NCBI RefSeq assembly: GCF_020859565.1 | Contig: NZ_JAJHUO010000004.1 | Coordinates: forward strand, 314,764-378,763 | DNA length: 64,000 nt | Source: Saccharothrix luteola | Lineage (GTDB): Bacteria; Actinomycetota; Actinomycetes; Mycobacteriales; Pseudonocardiaceae | Direction: 5' to 3' | Shown here: positions 53,617 to 61,913 of the stretch, piece by piece | Numbering within the stretch: position 1 is the stretch's first letter | How the letters are laid out: every line of letters starts with the position of its first letter | Translations under genes and position numbers: made by a program | The notes under the pieces: model-generated | Told to the model about the DNA's origin: nothing | What the model saw: only the letters and a program-made list of their open reading frames with translations | Database searches by the model: none

Positions 53617-54450
53617 TCATGCTTTCACCGCTCCGGAGAGCAAGTCGATGCGCCAGTATCGCTGCAAGGTGAGGAACAGCGCGATCAGAGGCACCACCGA
53701 CACCAGCGAACCGGTGACGACCAGGGTGTACAGCGCGGGCGTGGTGTTGCCCTGCTTGAGCATCGTGTAGAGCCCCAGCGTGACCGGGAACTTCCCGTCG
53801 TCGCCGAGCATGATGTAGGGCAGCATGAAGTTGTTCCAGATCGACACGAACTGGAACAGGAACACCGTGACCAGGCCCGGGACCATCATCGGCAACGCGA
53901 TCGAGCCCAGGATCCGCACCTCGCCCGCGCCGTCCGTGCGGGCCGCCTCCACCACGTCCTCCGGCACGGACGCGGCGGCGTAGATCCGCGCCAGGTAGAT
54001 GCCGTACGGGCTGATCACGCTCGGCAGCAGCACGGACAGGTACGTGTCGGTCAGGCCGACCTTCGACATCAGCAGGTACTGCGGGATGGCCAGCACCACG
54101 GCGGGCACCAGCACGCCCGCGATCAGCGCGTTGAAGATCAACGCCCGACCCCGGAACGCGTACTTGGCCAGCGCGTACCCCGTGACGCCGGACAGCACCG
54201 CGGACAGCAGCGCGCCCACGCCCGCGTACAGGGCGGAGTTCGCCATCCACTGCCAGAACACGCCGCCGCGGTAGGAGCCGAGCTCGCCCAGGTTCGACAT
54301 CAGGGACGACCCGACCGACAAGGTCGTCGTGGAGAACAGCTCGCCGGTGCTCTTCGTCGCGGCGATCAGCACCCACGCCACCGGGAACAGGCAGTACGCC
54401 GCACCCACCAGCAGCACGAACGTCGGCAACCCGCCCAAGCGCGCCCTCAC
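53617..54450 (-). CDS. Sugar ABC transporter permease (MalG type)
   Basis: The 277-aa product has six helices and the CUT1-family EAA motif near the cytoplasmic loop, EAARTDGAGEVRILGSIALPMMVPGL, which docks the ATPase. The N-terminus has the expected LLVGAAYCLFPVAWVLIAATK and the C-terminus YWRIDLLSGAVKA. No ATPase gene is present in this operon, so a shared MsiK-type ATPase encoded elsewhere must power it, as is common in actinomycetes. It overlaps the upstream MalF-type gene by four bases. Confidence 0.94.
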   Translation of the reverse strand: MRARLGGLPTFVLLVGAAYCLFPVAWVLIAATKSTGELFSTTTLSVGSSLMSNLGELGSYRGGVFWQWMANSALYAGVGALLSAVLSGVTGYALAKYAFRGRALIFNALIAGVLVPAVVLAIPQYLLMSKVGLTDTYLSVLLPSVISPYGIYLARIYAAASVPEDVVEAARTDGAGEVRILGSIALPMMVPGLVTVFLFQFVSIWNNFMLPYIMLGDDGKFPVTLGLYTMLKQGNTTPALYTLVVTGSLVSVVPLIALFLTLQRYWRIDLLSGAVKA

Positions 54451-55376
54451 CGCTCACCCCCGAACGCCCGCGACCGCGTCACCCGCAGCAGCACGAACGA
54501 GATCACGAACATCGCCACGGCGATCAGCACCGACGTCGCGGCGGCGGAGTAGATGTCACCGCGGCCGAACGCGTCCTGGTAGACCTTCATCAACGGCGTC
54601 CAGGTGAGCGAGAGCGAGTTGGTCAACGGCGCCAGCGTGGTCGGCTCGGCGAACACCTGCAGCGTCGCGATGATCGAGAACAACGACGTCAGCACCAGCG
54701 CCGGCGCGAGCAGCGGGATCTTGATCCGCACGGCGACCTGCCACGGCGTGCAGCCGTCGATGCGGGCCGCCTCGTACAGGTCGTGCGGGATCGAGCGCAA
54801 CGCGGTGTAGAGGACGACCATGTTGTAGCCGACACCGCCCCACACCGCGATGTTTGCCACCGCGAAGTAGATGGCGGTCGGCGACAGCAGGTCCACCTCG
54901 GGCAGCGACAGCGCGCGCAGCGCCTGGTTGAACGGGCTGGTGCCCGGCAGGTACAGGAACCCCCACAGCAGCGACGCGATCACGACGGGGACGGCGTACG
55001 GCAGGAAGATCGCGATCCGGCTGAACCCGCGGGCCCGCACCCGGTCCTCGTCCAGCAGCAGCGCGAACACCAGGGCCAACCCCAGCATCGTCGGCACCAG
55101 GATCGCGCCGTAGCCGAGCACCCGCAGCGCGCCCGCGCCGAGTTCGGCGTCGGTGAGCGCGCGCACGTAGTTGTCCAGGCCGACGAAGACCTCGGTCCGG
55201 CTGCCCCTGCCCAGCCCCAGCCCCTTGACCTCGGTGCGGAACAGGCTCAGGTAGACGGTGTAGGCGATCGGCAGCGCGAACACCAGCAGGAACAACACCA
55301 CCGCGGGCGCGACGAAGGCGTACGGCGCCACTCTCGGCGCCGTACCACCCCGCCCGGACACGCGTGTCGTCGTCAC
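54447..55376 (-). CDS. Sugar ABC transporter permease (MalF type)
   Basis: The 309-aa product has six helices: an N-terminal FVAPAVVLFLLVFALPIAYTVYLSLFRT, and the EAA loop EAARIDGCTPWQVAVRIKIPLLAPALVLT. It pairs with the MalG-type permease to form the membrane channel for the lipoprotein-bound sugar. It is twelve bases downstream of the binding-protein gene and overlaps the next gene by four bases. Family membership is certain; sugar specificity is inferred from the divergent beta-galactosidase. Confidence 0.94.
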   Translation of the reverse strand: MTTTRVSGRGGTAPRVAPYAFVAPAVVLFLLVFALPIAYTVYLSLFRTEVKGLGLGRGSRTEVFVGLDNYVRALTDAELGAGALRVLGYGAILVPTMLGLALVFALLLDEDRVRARGFSRIAIFLPYAVPVVIASLLWGFLYLPGTSPFNQALRALSLPEVDLLSPTAIYFAVANIAVWGGVGYNMVVLYTALRSIPHDLYEAARIDGCTPWQVAVRIKIPLLAPALVLTSLFSIIATLQVFAEPTTLAPLTNSLSLTWTPLMKVYQDAFGRGDIYSAAATSVLIAVAMFVISFVLLRVTRSRAFGGER

Positions 55377-55388
55377 GGGCGCACCCTC

Positions 55389-56675
55389 CTAGTTGCCGAC
55401 GGTGAAGCCGTTGGCCTTCATGTCGTCCACGGTGGCGCTCTGCATCTTCGCCAACGACGGCACCAGGTCCGCGCCGCCGCTGATCGCCTCTGCCATCGCG
55501 TTGCGGTACGTGGTGTAGGTGACGTTGACGTTCGGGCCCCACGTGAAGCCGGACGACGTGGCGGCGATCTTCGCGGCCGTGGTGTAGAAGTCCGGCTGGT
55601 TCGGGAAGAACGCCGGCGGGTTGGTCAGGGCCTCCTGCGCCGAGGTGGCCGCCGGGTAGATGCCGCTCTGGGTGACCAGCGCCGCGACGGCGGTCGGGTC
55701 GGTGTTCAGCCACACCGCGAACTCGGTGGCCGCCTTCTGGTGCTTCGACCCCGCGGTCACCGCCGTGGTCGAGCCGCCCCAGTTGCCGGTGCGCGGCTTC
55801 GACGCGTCCCACTGCGGCATGGGGGCCATCGCCCACTTGCCCGCCGTGCTCTCCGCGTTGCCCTTGAGCACGCCCGGCGCCCACACCGCGCTCAGCCAGC
55901 CGATCTGCACGCCGTCGTTGAGCGCCTTGTTCCACTCCGGCGTGTACATCGGGGACTTGTCGACCGCGCCCTCCGCCACCAGGCCGCTCCAGTACTGCGC
56001 GACCTTCTTCGTCGCGGCGTCGTCCACGGAGACCTTCCACGTGTCGCCGTCGACCGACCACCACGACGCGCCCGCCTGCTGCGCGAGGCCCGCGAACCAG
56101 CCCGGGTCGTTGGAGGAGAACGTGCCGAGGAACTTGTCGGGCGCCTTGGCCCGCAGGTCACGGGCGGTCCGCGCGTACTCGTCCCACGTCGTCGGCACCT
56201 CGAGCCCGTACTGCTCGAACAGGTCGGCGCGGTAGTAGAACATCATCGGCCCGGAGTCCTGCGGCACGGCGTAGACACCGGCGCCGCCCAGCGTCACCTG
56301 GTCCCACACACCGGGTGCGAACTTGTCCTTGGCCACCGCCGCGCCCTCGGCGATGTCCGCCACCACGTCGTTGCTGACCAGGGTCGGCAGCGACTGGAAC
56401 TCCACCTGCGCGAGGTCAGGCGGGTTGCCGCCCTTGGCCGCGGTGAGGAGCTTGGTCACCAGCTCGTCGCCCTGGGCCTGCTTGCTCACCACCACCTTGG
56501 TGTCGGGGTGGGCGGCGTTCCACTTGTCGACCACCTTGTCGATGTCGGGCGCCCAAGCCCAGAAGGACAGTTCGACGGGGCCGTCGGCGGCCTCCTCGGC
56601 GCCACCGCCGCAGCCGGCGAGCAGGGTGAGGCCGAGTCCGAGTGCCAGGGCCTTCTTCGCGATGTCGAGTCGCAT
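55389..56675 (-). CDS. Sugar ABC transporter, substrate-binding lipoprotein
   Basis: The 428-aa product has a lipoprotein signal peptide with lipobox LAGC and Cys22, then a class-I-type binding fold: VELSFWAWAPDIDKVVDKWNAAHPDTKVVV, GNPPDLAQVEFQSLPTLVSNDVVADI, and PVTTWDEYARTARDLR-like middle segments. Trp-rich ligand-site positions (SWWSVDGDTW, WAPGVLKG, GNWGGSTTAV) suit oligosaccharides. It is the first gene of the import operon and is divergent from GH42. Two LacI-type operators lie in the 168-base gap. Confidence 0.95.
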   Translation of the reverse strand: MRLDIAKKALALGLGLTLLAGCGGGAEEAADGPVELSFWAWAPDIDKVVDKWNAAHPDTKVVVSKQAQGDELVTKLLTAAKGGNPPDLAQVEFQSLPTLVSNDVVADIAEGAAVAKDKFAPGVWDQVTLGGAGVYAVPQDSGPMMFYYRADLFEQYGLEVPTTWDEYARTARDLRAKAPDKFLGTFSSNDPGWFAGLAQQAGASWWSVDGDTWKVSVDDAATKKVAQYWSGLVAEGAVDKSPMYTPEWNKALNDGVQIGWLSAVWAPGVLKGNAESTAGKWAMAPMPQWDASKPRTGNWGGSTTAVTAGSKHQKAATEFAVWLNTDPTAVAALVTQSGIYPAATSAQEALTNPPAFFPNQPDFYTTAAKIAATSSGFTWGPNVNVTYTTYRNAMAEAISGGADLVPSLAKMQSATVDDMKANGFTVGN

Positions 56676-56727
56676 GAGGTCTCCGGGGGTTCCGCGTCGC
56701 TGACGCCGCTGCCAGCGAGAACCGCGC

Positions 56728-56741
56728 TGTGAACGTGCACA
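56728..56741. promoter_or_regulatory. LacI-type operator, copy 1 (TGTGAACGTGCACA)
   Basis: A 14-base near-palindrome with central CG, in the gap between the divergent sugar-import operon and GH42 gene. A matching copy in the opposite orientation lies at 56815-56828. It is 53 bases upstream of the binding-lipoprotein start, so it would block that promoter. Confidence 0.75.
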
Positions 56742-56773
56742 GTAGTTGTCCGGACGTCACGCCTGTCAACCAC

Positions 56774-56828
56774 TTGACACCCTGTCTTATCTGCACCGTA
56801 ATCTGCGATCAGACCGTGCACGTTCACA
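56774..56828 (+). promoter_or_regulatory. GH42 promoter with LacI-type operator, copy 2
   Basis: -35 TTGACA (56774-56779) and a -10-like TAAT region (CGTAAT 56797-56802, 17-base spacer) precede CGTGCACGTTCACA (56815-56828). The latter matches operator copy 1 read in reverse at 13 of 14 positions. The operator sits between the transcription start region and the ATG, the classical place for repression. Confidence 0.7.
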
Positions 56829-56843
56829 TCCACTGGAGTGTTC

Positions 56844-58883
56844 ATGACGTTTGTGGTGCCTCGCCAGGCCGACGAGCGGGCCGCGCAGGACCCGTTCGCG
56901 CCGCGGATGCCGGTAGGCGTGGACGGGCTCGTCTACGGCGGGGACTACAACCCCGAGCAGTGGCCGGAGGAGGTGTGGGTCGAGGACGTCGCGCTGATGC
57001 GGCAGGCCGGGGTCAACCTGGTCAGCGTCGCGATCCACGCGTGGGCGGCGCTGGAGCCGCGGCCCGGCGAGTTCGACTTCGGCTGGCTGGACCGGCTGCT
57101 CGACCTGCTGCACGGCGCGGGCATCGCGGTCAACCTGGCCACGCCGACCGTCGTGCCGCCCGCGTGGCTCTACCGCGCGCACCCGGAGATCCGGCCGGTC
57201 ACCCGGGACGGCACGGAGCTGGAACGCGGGTCGCGCGCGACGTTCTGCCCGAGCGCGCCCGCCTACCGCCGGGCCGCCGCGACCATCACCCGGCAGCTCG
57301 GCGACCGCTACGGCACGCACCCTGCCGTGGCGCTGTGGCACGTGCACAACGAGTACGGCGCACCCGTCGGCGCGTGCTACTGCCCCGAGTCGGCCACCGC
57401 GTTCCGGCGGTGGCTGCGCGAGCGGCACGGCGACCTCGACGCGCTCAACGCGGCCTGGGGCACCAGCTTCTGGGGCCAGCGCTACGGCGAGTGGGCCGAG
57501 ATCGAGCCGCCGCGCGTGTCCGGCACCACCGGCAACCCGGCGCACGAGCTCGACTTCGCCCGGTTCTGCTCGGACGAGCTGCTGGCCTGCTACACGGCCG
57601 AGCGCGACGTCCTGCGCGAGCGGTCGACCGTGCCCGTGACCACGAACTTCATGACCACCAACTGCAAGTCGATCGACTACTGGCGCTGGGGCCGCGAGGT
57701 CGACGTGGTGGCCAACGACCACTACCTGACCGCGGAGGCCGACCGCAACCACATCGACCTGGCCATGTCGGCGGACCTGACCCGCGCGGTGGCGGGCGGG
57801 CGGCCGTGGATGCTCATGGAGCACTCCACCGGCGCGGTGAACTGGCAGCCGCGCAACATCGCCAAGCGGCCCGGCGAGATGCGCCGCAACAGCCTGGCCC
57901 ACGTGGCGCGCGGCGCGGACGCGGTGATGTTCTTCCAGTGGCGCGCTTCCCGCTTCGGCGCGGAGAAGTTCCACTCCGCGATGCTGCCCCACGCCGGCAC
58001 GAGCAGCAGGCTGTGGCAGGAGGTCGTGCGGTTGGGCGGCGACCTCGGCGCGCTGCACGAGGTGCGCGGCAGCCTGGTGCGCGCCGACGTCGCCGTGCTG
58101 TGGGACTGGGAGTCGTGGTGGGCGCTGGAGCTGGACTGGCGGCCGTCGGTCGACCTGTCCTACCGGGAACGGGTCGGCGCGTTCTACGAGCAGCTGTGGG
58201 ACGCCCGGCTGACGGTGGACTTCGTCGCGCCGGGGGCCGACCTGGGCGGCTACCGGCTCGTGGTGGTGCCGTCGCTGTACCTGATGTCGACGGCGGCGGC
58301 GCAGGTGCTGCACGACTACGTGGCCGGCGGCGGCACGCTCGTCGTCTCGTACTTCTCCGGCATCGTCGACGCCAACGACACCGTGCACCCCGGCGCCCAC
58401 CCCGGCGCGTTGCGCGACGTGCTCGGCCTGGAGGTCGAGGAGTTCCTCCCGCTGCGCTCCGGCGAGGAGGTCTCGCTGGACGGCGGGCTGCGCGGTGACG
58501 TGTGGGCCGAGCACGTCCGGCTGGCCGGTGCGGAGAGCGTGCGCTCGTACCTGGACGGCCCGGCGGCGGGCGGACCGGCGGTGACGCGCCACCACCTCGG
58601 CGAGGGCACCGCCTGGTACGTCTCGACCCGGCTGCGCGGCGCGGCGCTCGACGCGGTGCTGCGCGAGGTCTTCCCGGACGCCGGCGTCGAGGCCCGCGAC
58701 GACCTGCCGCACGACGTCGAGGTGGTGCGCCGCCGCGGCTCCGACGCCGAGTACCTGTTCGTGCTCAACCACAGCGAAGCCGAGGTGCGGCTGGCCGCGT
58801 CCGGTACCGAGCTGCTCACCGGAGAGCGGTGCGAGTCCGAGCTGGTCGTCCCGGCGGGCGGCACGGCGGTGCTCAAGTCCTGA
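56844..58883 (+). CDS. Beta-galactosidase, glycoside hydrolase family 42
   Basis: The 679-aa cytoplasmic enzyme starts at ATG 56844 behind GGAG. The (beta/alpha)8 barrel opens with GGDYNPEQWPEEVWVEDVALMRQAGVNLVS. The acid/base Glu170 is in LWHVHNEYG and the nucleophile Glu326 in MLMEHSTGAVNW. Zinc-ligand Cys (CYC at 178-180 and C135) match the GH42 metal site only partly. The trimerisation domain (LVVVPSLYLMSTAAAQVLHDYVAGGGTLVVSYFSGIVD) and a C-terminal beta domain follow. It hydrolyses terminal beta-galactosides taken up by the divergent ABC importer. There is no signal peptide. Confidence 0.96.
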   Translation: MTFVVPRQADERAAQDPFAPRMPVGVDGLVYGGDYNPEQWPEEVWVEDVALMRQAGVNLVSVAIHAWAALEPRPGEFDFGWLDRLLDLLHGAGIAVNLATPTVVPPAWLYRAHPEIRPVTRDGTELERGSRATFCPSAPAYRRAAATITRQLGDRYGTHPAVALWHVHNEYGAPVGACYCPESATAFRRWLRERHGDLDALNAAWGTSFWGQRYGEWAEIEPPRVSGTTGNPAHELDFARFCSDELLACYTAERDVLRERSTVPVTTNFMTTNCKSIDYWRWGREVDVVANDHYLTAEADRNHIDLAMSADLTRAVAGGRPWMLMEHSTGAVNWQPRNIAKRPGEMRRNSLAHVARGADAVMFFQWRASRFGAEKFHSAMLPHAGTSSRLWQEVVRLGGDLGALHEVRGSLVRADVAVLWDWESWWALELDWRPSVDLSYRERVGAFYEQLWDARLTVDFVAPGADLGGYRLVVVPSLYLMSTAAAQVLHDYVAGGGTLVVSYFSGIVDANDTVHPGAHPGALRDVLGLEVEEFLPLRSGEEVSLDGGLRGDVWAEHVRLAGAESVRSYLDGPAAGGPAVTRHHLGEGTAWYVSTRLRGAALDAVLREVFPDAGVEARDDLPHDVEVVRRRGSDAEYLFVLNHSEAEVRLAASGTELLTGERCESELVVPAGGTAVLKS

Positions 58884-58895
58884 GCGGGGTTCGAA

Positions 58896-58920
58896 GGGGC
58901 CGTCCACGCGGGACGGCCCC
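58896..58920. terminator. Hairpin terminator after GH42
   Basis: GGGGCCGTCC pairs perfectly with GGACGGCCCC across a 5-base loop, starting 12 bases after the GH42 stop codon. Confidence 0.85.
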
Positions 58921-58971
58921 GTCGGCACGAGGCGAGCCACCGGTCGCGCGTACTGCTACCCCCTCGTACGC

Positions 58972-58994
58972 GGTACTGCGCTTTCCGTAGTACC
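58972..58994. promoter_or_regulatory. Possible PadR operator
   Basis: GGTACT (58972-58977) and AGTACC (58989-58994) form a 6-base inverted repeat with an 11-base spacer, 29 bases upstream of the PadR gene start. A related TACTGCTAC lies at 58951-58959. Autoregulation of the padR operon is plausible but untested. Confidence 0.4.
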
Positions 58995-59023
58995 CTTCAC
59001 CGCACACCACCGGGGAGAAGCGC

Positions 59024-59347
59024 ATGGACACCAGCCAACTGCTCAAGGGGGTGCTGGACCTCGCCGTCCTTGCCGTGCTGCGCAAGGAGGACGGGTACGG
59101 CTACGACGTGCTGCGCAGACTCCGCCAGGGCGGCCTGGACGGGGTCGGCGACGCGTCGGTCTACGGCACCCTGCGCCGGCTCTACAACGCCGGGCTGCTC
59201 ACGTCGTACGTCGTGCCGAGCGAAGAGGGCCCGCACCGCAAGTACTACAGCCTCAACGAGCCGGGCCGGGAACGGCTGCTCGAATCCGGCAAGACCTGGA
59301 AGTCGTTCGCGCGGACGTTGGACGACCTGTTGGGGGAGGGTGCATGA
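59024..59347 (+). CDS. PadR-family transcriptional regulator
   Basis: The 107-aa product starts at ATG 59024 behind GGGGAGAAG. PadR winged-helix features are complete: LLKGVLDLAVLAVLRKEDGYGYDVLRRLRQGGLDGVGDASVYGTLRRLYNAGLLTSYVVPSEEGPHRKYYSLNEPGRERL, then a short C-terminal dimerisation helix. PadR proteins repress genes for membrane or efflux proteins and lose DNA binding when a small ligand is bound. It overlaps the HAAS membrane-protein gene by four bases, a standard PadR/HAAS pairing. Confidence 0.94.
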   Translation: MDTSQLLKGVLDLAVLAVLRKEDGYGYDVLRRLRQGGLDGVGDASVYGTLRRLYNAGLLTSYVVPSEEGPHRKYYSLNEPGRERLLESGKTWKSFARTLDDLLGEGA

Positions 59348-60453
59348 GCACGCAGACGAACACCGAGGTCAAGCACTACCTGGACGCCATGCGCGACGCG
59401 CTGTCCGACCTGCCCCCCGCCGAGGTCGCCGAGATCATGGACGACGCGGGGGCGCACGTGGTCGAGGTCGCCGAGGAGATGGGCGACGAGTTCTCGGCCG
59501 CCGCCCTGATCGACCGGCTCGGCACGCCGCGCGCGTACGCCGAGGAACTGCGCGTCGCGGCGGGCTACCCCTCCCCCTCCTCGCCGGCGGGCGGCGGCGC
59601 CCGGCCGACGGTCCTGGCCAGGTTCGCGCTGTGGAGCCTGCTGGCCGCCACGGTCATGGCGTTCGGCTTCGCCGTCACCGACGGCCACATCCTGGAGGCC
59701 GCCTTCCTCGTCGGCCTCTGCGCCGCGGCCGCCACCGTCGTGGTGTTCCGGCAGAGCGGTCTGGTGGCGGAGATCGCGAAGCTGCCGGAGGCCGTGGCCG
59801 TCAAGGACTCGCTGGCCCGCACCGAGCTGACCGGCCTGCGCACGTGGTTCGCGTCGCTGCGCCCGGTCCAGCCGGTGTGGTGGATCATCCGCGCGCTGCT
59901 CATCGGCTTGGGCGGCGTGCTGGTCTACCGGTCGGACCTCACCTTCCTGCCGGCCCTGGCGCTGGCCGCGGTGTCGCTGGTGGCCGGCCCGAAGGCGCGG
60001 ACCGACCGCCGGTGGCTGTGGATCAGCCTGCCCGCGACCGGGTTCGCCCTCGGCGTCCTGCTGCTCGTCGGCGGCAAGATGGTGTCGCTGTTCGACATCT
60101 ACCCGGTCGTCAACGCGCCGGTCTCGTACAACCCGGCGCCGCAGACCCCGGACAACATCTACGTGTTCGACAAGGACGGCAAGCCGCTCACCGACGTCCA
60201 CCTCTACGACGAGAACGGCCGCCCGCTCAACGGGCCGTGGTACGGCTGCGAAGGCGAGAGCCGCGACGACAACCGCTACCCCCGGCCCAAGGTCGTCCAC
60301 GACGAGACGGGCTGCCGCGAGGTCCCGGGCGTCCCCTTCACCGTCGTGATGCCGGCCGTGCCGAGCACCACCACGACCGCGCCACCGTCGTCGGTCACGC
60401 CGTCGTCCGCGCCCACGACGACCGCGCCCACGACGGCCACGACCACGGGCTGA
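59344..60453 (+). CDS. HAAS-domain membrane protein
   Basis: The 369-aa product begins with an N-terminal HAAS/DUF1700-type domain (VKHYLDAMRDALSDLPPAEVAEIMDDAGAHVVEVAEEMGDEFSAAALIDRLGTPRAYAEELRVAAGY), a cytoplasmic helical signalling module that is usually next to a PadR regulator. Five or six membrane helices follow (about 100-265). An extracytoplasmic segment (YVFDKDGKPLTDVHLYDENGRPLNGPWYGCEGESRDDNRYPRPKV) and a Thr/Pro/Ser-rich tail end the protein. The HAAS domain probably binds PadR, tying DNA binding to a membrane signal (inference from family context). Confidence 0.88.
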   Translation: MSTQTNTEVKHYLDAMRDALSDLPPAEVAEIMDDAGAHVVEVAEEMGDEFSAAALIDRLGTPRAYAEELRVAAGYPSPSSPAGGGARPTVLARFALWSLLAATVMAFGFAVTDGHILEAAFLVGLCAAAATVVVFRQSGLVAEIAKLPEAVAVKDSLARTELTGLRTWFASLRPVQPVWWIIRALLIGLGGVLVYRSDLTFLPALALAAVSLVAGPKARTDRRWLWISLPATGFALGVLLLVGGKMVSLFDIYPVVNAPVSYNPAPQTPDNIYVFDKDGKPLTDVHLYDENGRPLNGPWYGCEGESRDDNRYPRPKVVHDETGCREVPGVPFTVVMPAVPSTTTTAPPSSVTPSSAPTTTAPTTATTTG

Positions 60454-60468
60454 CGCGGCGCCGCCCCG

Positions 60469-61389
60469 TCACCAGGGGATTGGCGGGGCGGTCGAGTCGC
60501 GGACGACCAGGTCGGTGGCCAGCTCCACCCGGTCCGCCACGGGCGGGTGGCCGGCGATCAGGCCGGCCAGCATCCAGCCCGCCTGCAGGCCCATCGCGGC
60601 CAGCGGTTGGCGGACGGTGGTCAGGCCCGGGGTGCAGCGGCGGGCCGCCGGGAGGTCGTCGAAGCCGACGACGCTGAGGTCCCCGGGCACCGACAGGCCC
60701 GCGGCACGGGCGGCCTCGACCACGCCGAGGGCCTGCTCGTCGTTGGCCGCGAACACCGCCGTGGGCCGGTCGGGCAGGCGCAGCAGCTCGTCGGCCTCCC
60801 GCCGTCCGCCCTCGCGGGTGAAGTCCCCGTGCCGCACCAAAGCGGTGTCGAGGGCGATGCCGGCCCGGCCGAGGGCGAAGCGGTAGCCGTCGACGCGGGC
60901 ACGGCTGCACAGCACGTCACGCGGGCCGCCGACGACGCCGATCCGCCGGTGCCCGAGCGACAGCAGGTGCTTCGCCGCCGTGATGCCGCCCGCCCGGTTG
61001 GTGGCGGCGACGCTCAGCAGGTCCGGCGTGGCCGCGTCCACCGGGTCGATGTGCACCAGCGGCACGCCCGCCCGCGCGAGCACCCGTTCCTCGGCCGCGC
61101 TGATCGGGCAGGTCACCAGCAGCACGCCCGCGCGCCGCGCCCGGACCAGGTCGGCCGCCCACGACGTGCCACGGCCGTCCGCCGAGGACAGCACCACGTC
61201 CAACCCGGAGTCGACGACGCCCCGCATCACCTCCATGGCCCACGCGCTGTTGAGGGCCGGGAAGACCAGCTCGACCAGCGGGGCGGGAGGGAGCGGCCGG
61301 TCACTCCGCGCCCGGCGCACGAGGCACGTGCGTTCGAGGATCCTCAGCGCGCTCACGGCCCCGACACTATCGGAAATCATGCGAAACAC
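60469..61389 (-). CDS. LacI-type regulator lacking the DNA-binding domain
   Basis: The 306-aa product aligns with the effector-binding half of LacI/GalR proteins (LVELVFPALNSAWAMEVMRGVVDSGLDVVL, RRAGVLLVTC, LVHIDPVD, LGHRRIGVVGGPRDVLCSRARVDGYRFALGRAGI, VFAANDEQALGVVEAARAAGLSVPGDLSVVGFDDLPAARRCTPGLTTVRQPL). The usual first 55-60 residues with the helix-turn-helix and hinge helix are missing. Upstream sequence in all three reverse frames does not encode them. The first ~35 residues look unrelated. Either the gene is truncated, or it functions as a sugar-sensing protein or by pairing with a full-length LacI protein. Confidence 0.8.
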   Translation of the reverse strand: MFRMISDSVGAVSALRILERTCLVRRARSDRPLPPAPLVELVFPALNSAWAMEVMRGVVDSGLDVVLSSADGRGTSWAADLVRARRAGVLLVTCPISAAEERVLARAGVPLVHIDPVDAATPDLLSVAATNRAGGITAAKHLLSLGHRRIGVVGGPRDVLCSRARVDGYRFALGRAGIALDTALVRHGDFTREGGRREADELLRLPDRPTAVFAANDEQALGVVEAARAAGLSVPGDLSVVGFDDLPAARRCTPGLTTVRQPLAAMGLQAGWMLAGLIAGHPPVADRVELATDLVVRDSTAPPIPW

Positions 61390-61462
61390 AACGAAGCTCT
61401 GAGCTGCACCGATTCACCAGGTGCGACCGACAACCGGCACTCGAAACACCGAAGTCGCGATA

Positions 61463-61487
61463 GGCTTTCGCAAAAGTTTCGAAAGCC
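61463..61487. promoter_or_regulatory. Inverted repeat, GGCTTTCG-N9-CGAAAGCC
   Basis: A perfect 8-base inverted repeat around CAAAAGTTT, between the HTH-less LacI gene and the DGPF gene. The AAGTTTCGAAAG core resembles operator sequences used by sugar-responsive LacI regulators of actinomycetes. Its owner is not known. Confidence 0.55.
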
Positions 61488-61541
61488 GGGGAGTGCCGGC
61501 AGAATCCCCACCGTCCGAAGTCGACGGTGGGAGGCAACGCG

Positions 61542-61913
61542 GTGAAGTACCTGATGCTGATCTACGGCAACGAGCAGGTGTGGAACAGCGTGGACGCGGA
61601 GGAGTTCGCGAAGCTGGTCGCCGACGTGGACGCGTTCAACGCGGACCTGCGGGAGTCCGGCGAGCTGGTCGACTCGCAGGGCCTGGTGTCCCGCCCGCGG
61701 TCGGTGCGCGTGGTCGGCGACGCGCCCGTCGTCACCGACGGCCCGTACCTGGAGGCCAAGGAGTACGTCGGCTCGTACTTCGTGGTCGACGTCGACAGCG
61801 AGCAGCGGGCGATGGAGATCGCGCGGTCCTACCCGGCCCTGCGCTACAGCCGGGGCCTGGGTGGCGGTCTCGAGGTGTGGCCCCTGATGCGGCCCGGCGG
61901 CGACGACCTTTGA
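61542..61913 (+). CDS. DGPF-domain (YCII-related) protein, partner of ECF42 sigma factor
   Basis: The 123-aa product starts at GTG 61542 behind GGGAGG. It is a ferredoxin-like YCII-related fold: VKYLMLIYGNEQVWNSVDAEEFAKLVADVDAFNADLRESGELVDSQGLVSRP, then VVTDGPYLEAKEYVGSYFVVDVDSEQRAMEIARSYPALRY. The TDGPYLEAKE segment carries the DGPF-type signature. Proteins of this class are the usual neighbours and targets of ECF42 sigma factors. Its TGA overlaps the TTG start of the sigma gene, so the two are coupled. The function is not established; YCII relatives may be small-molecule hydrolases or binding proteins. Confidence 0.9.
   Translation: MKYLMLIYGNEQVWNSVDAEEFAKLVADVDAFNADLRESGELVDSQGLVSRPRSVRVVGDAPVVTDGPYLEAKEYVGSYFVVDVDSEQRAMEIARSYPALRYSRGLGGGLEVWPLMRPGGDDL

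Noticed and set aside
51084..53672. Very long frame across the ATP-grasp and LacI genes
   Set aside because: It crosses two well-supported genes on both strands and has an Arg/Pro/His-rich translation.
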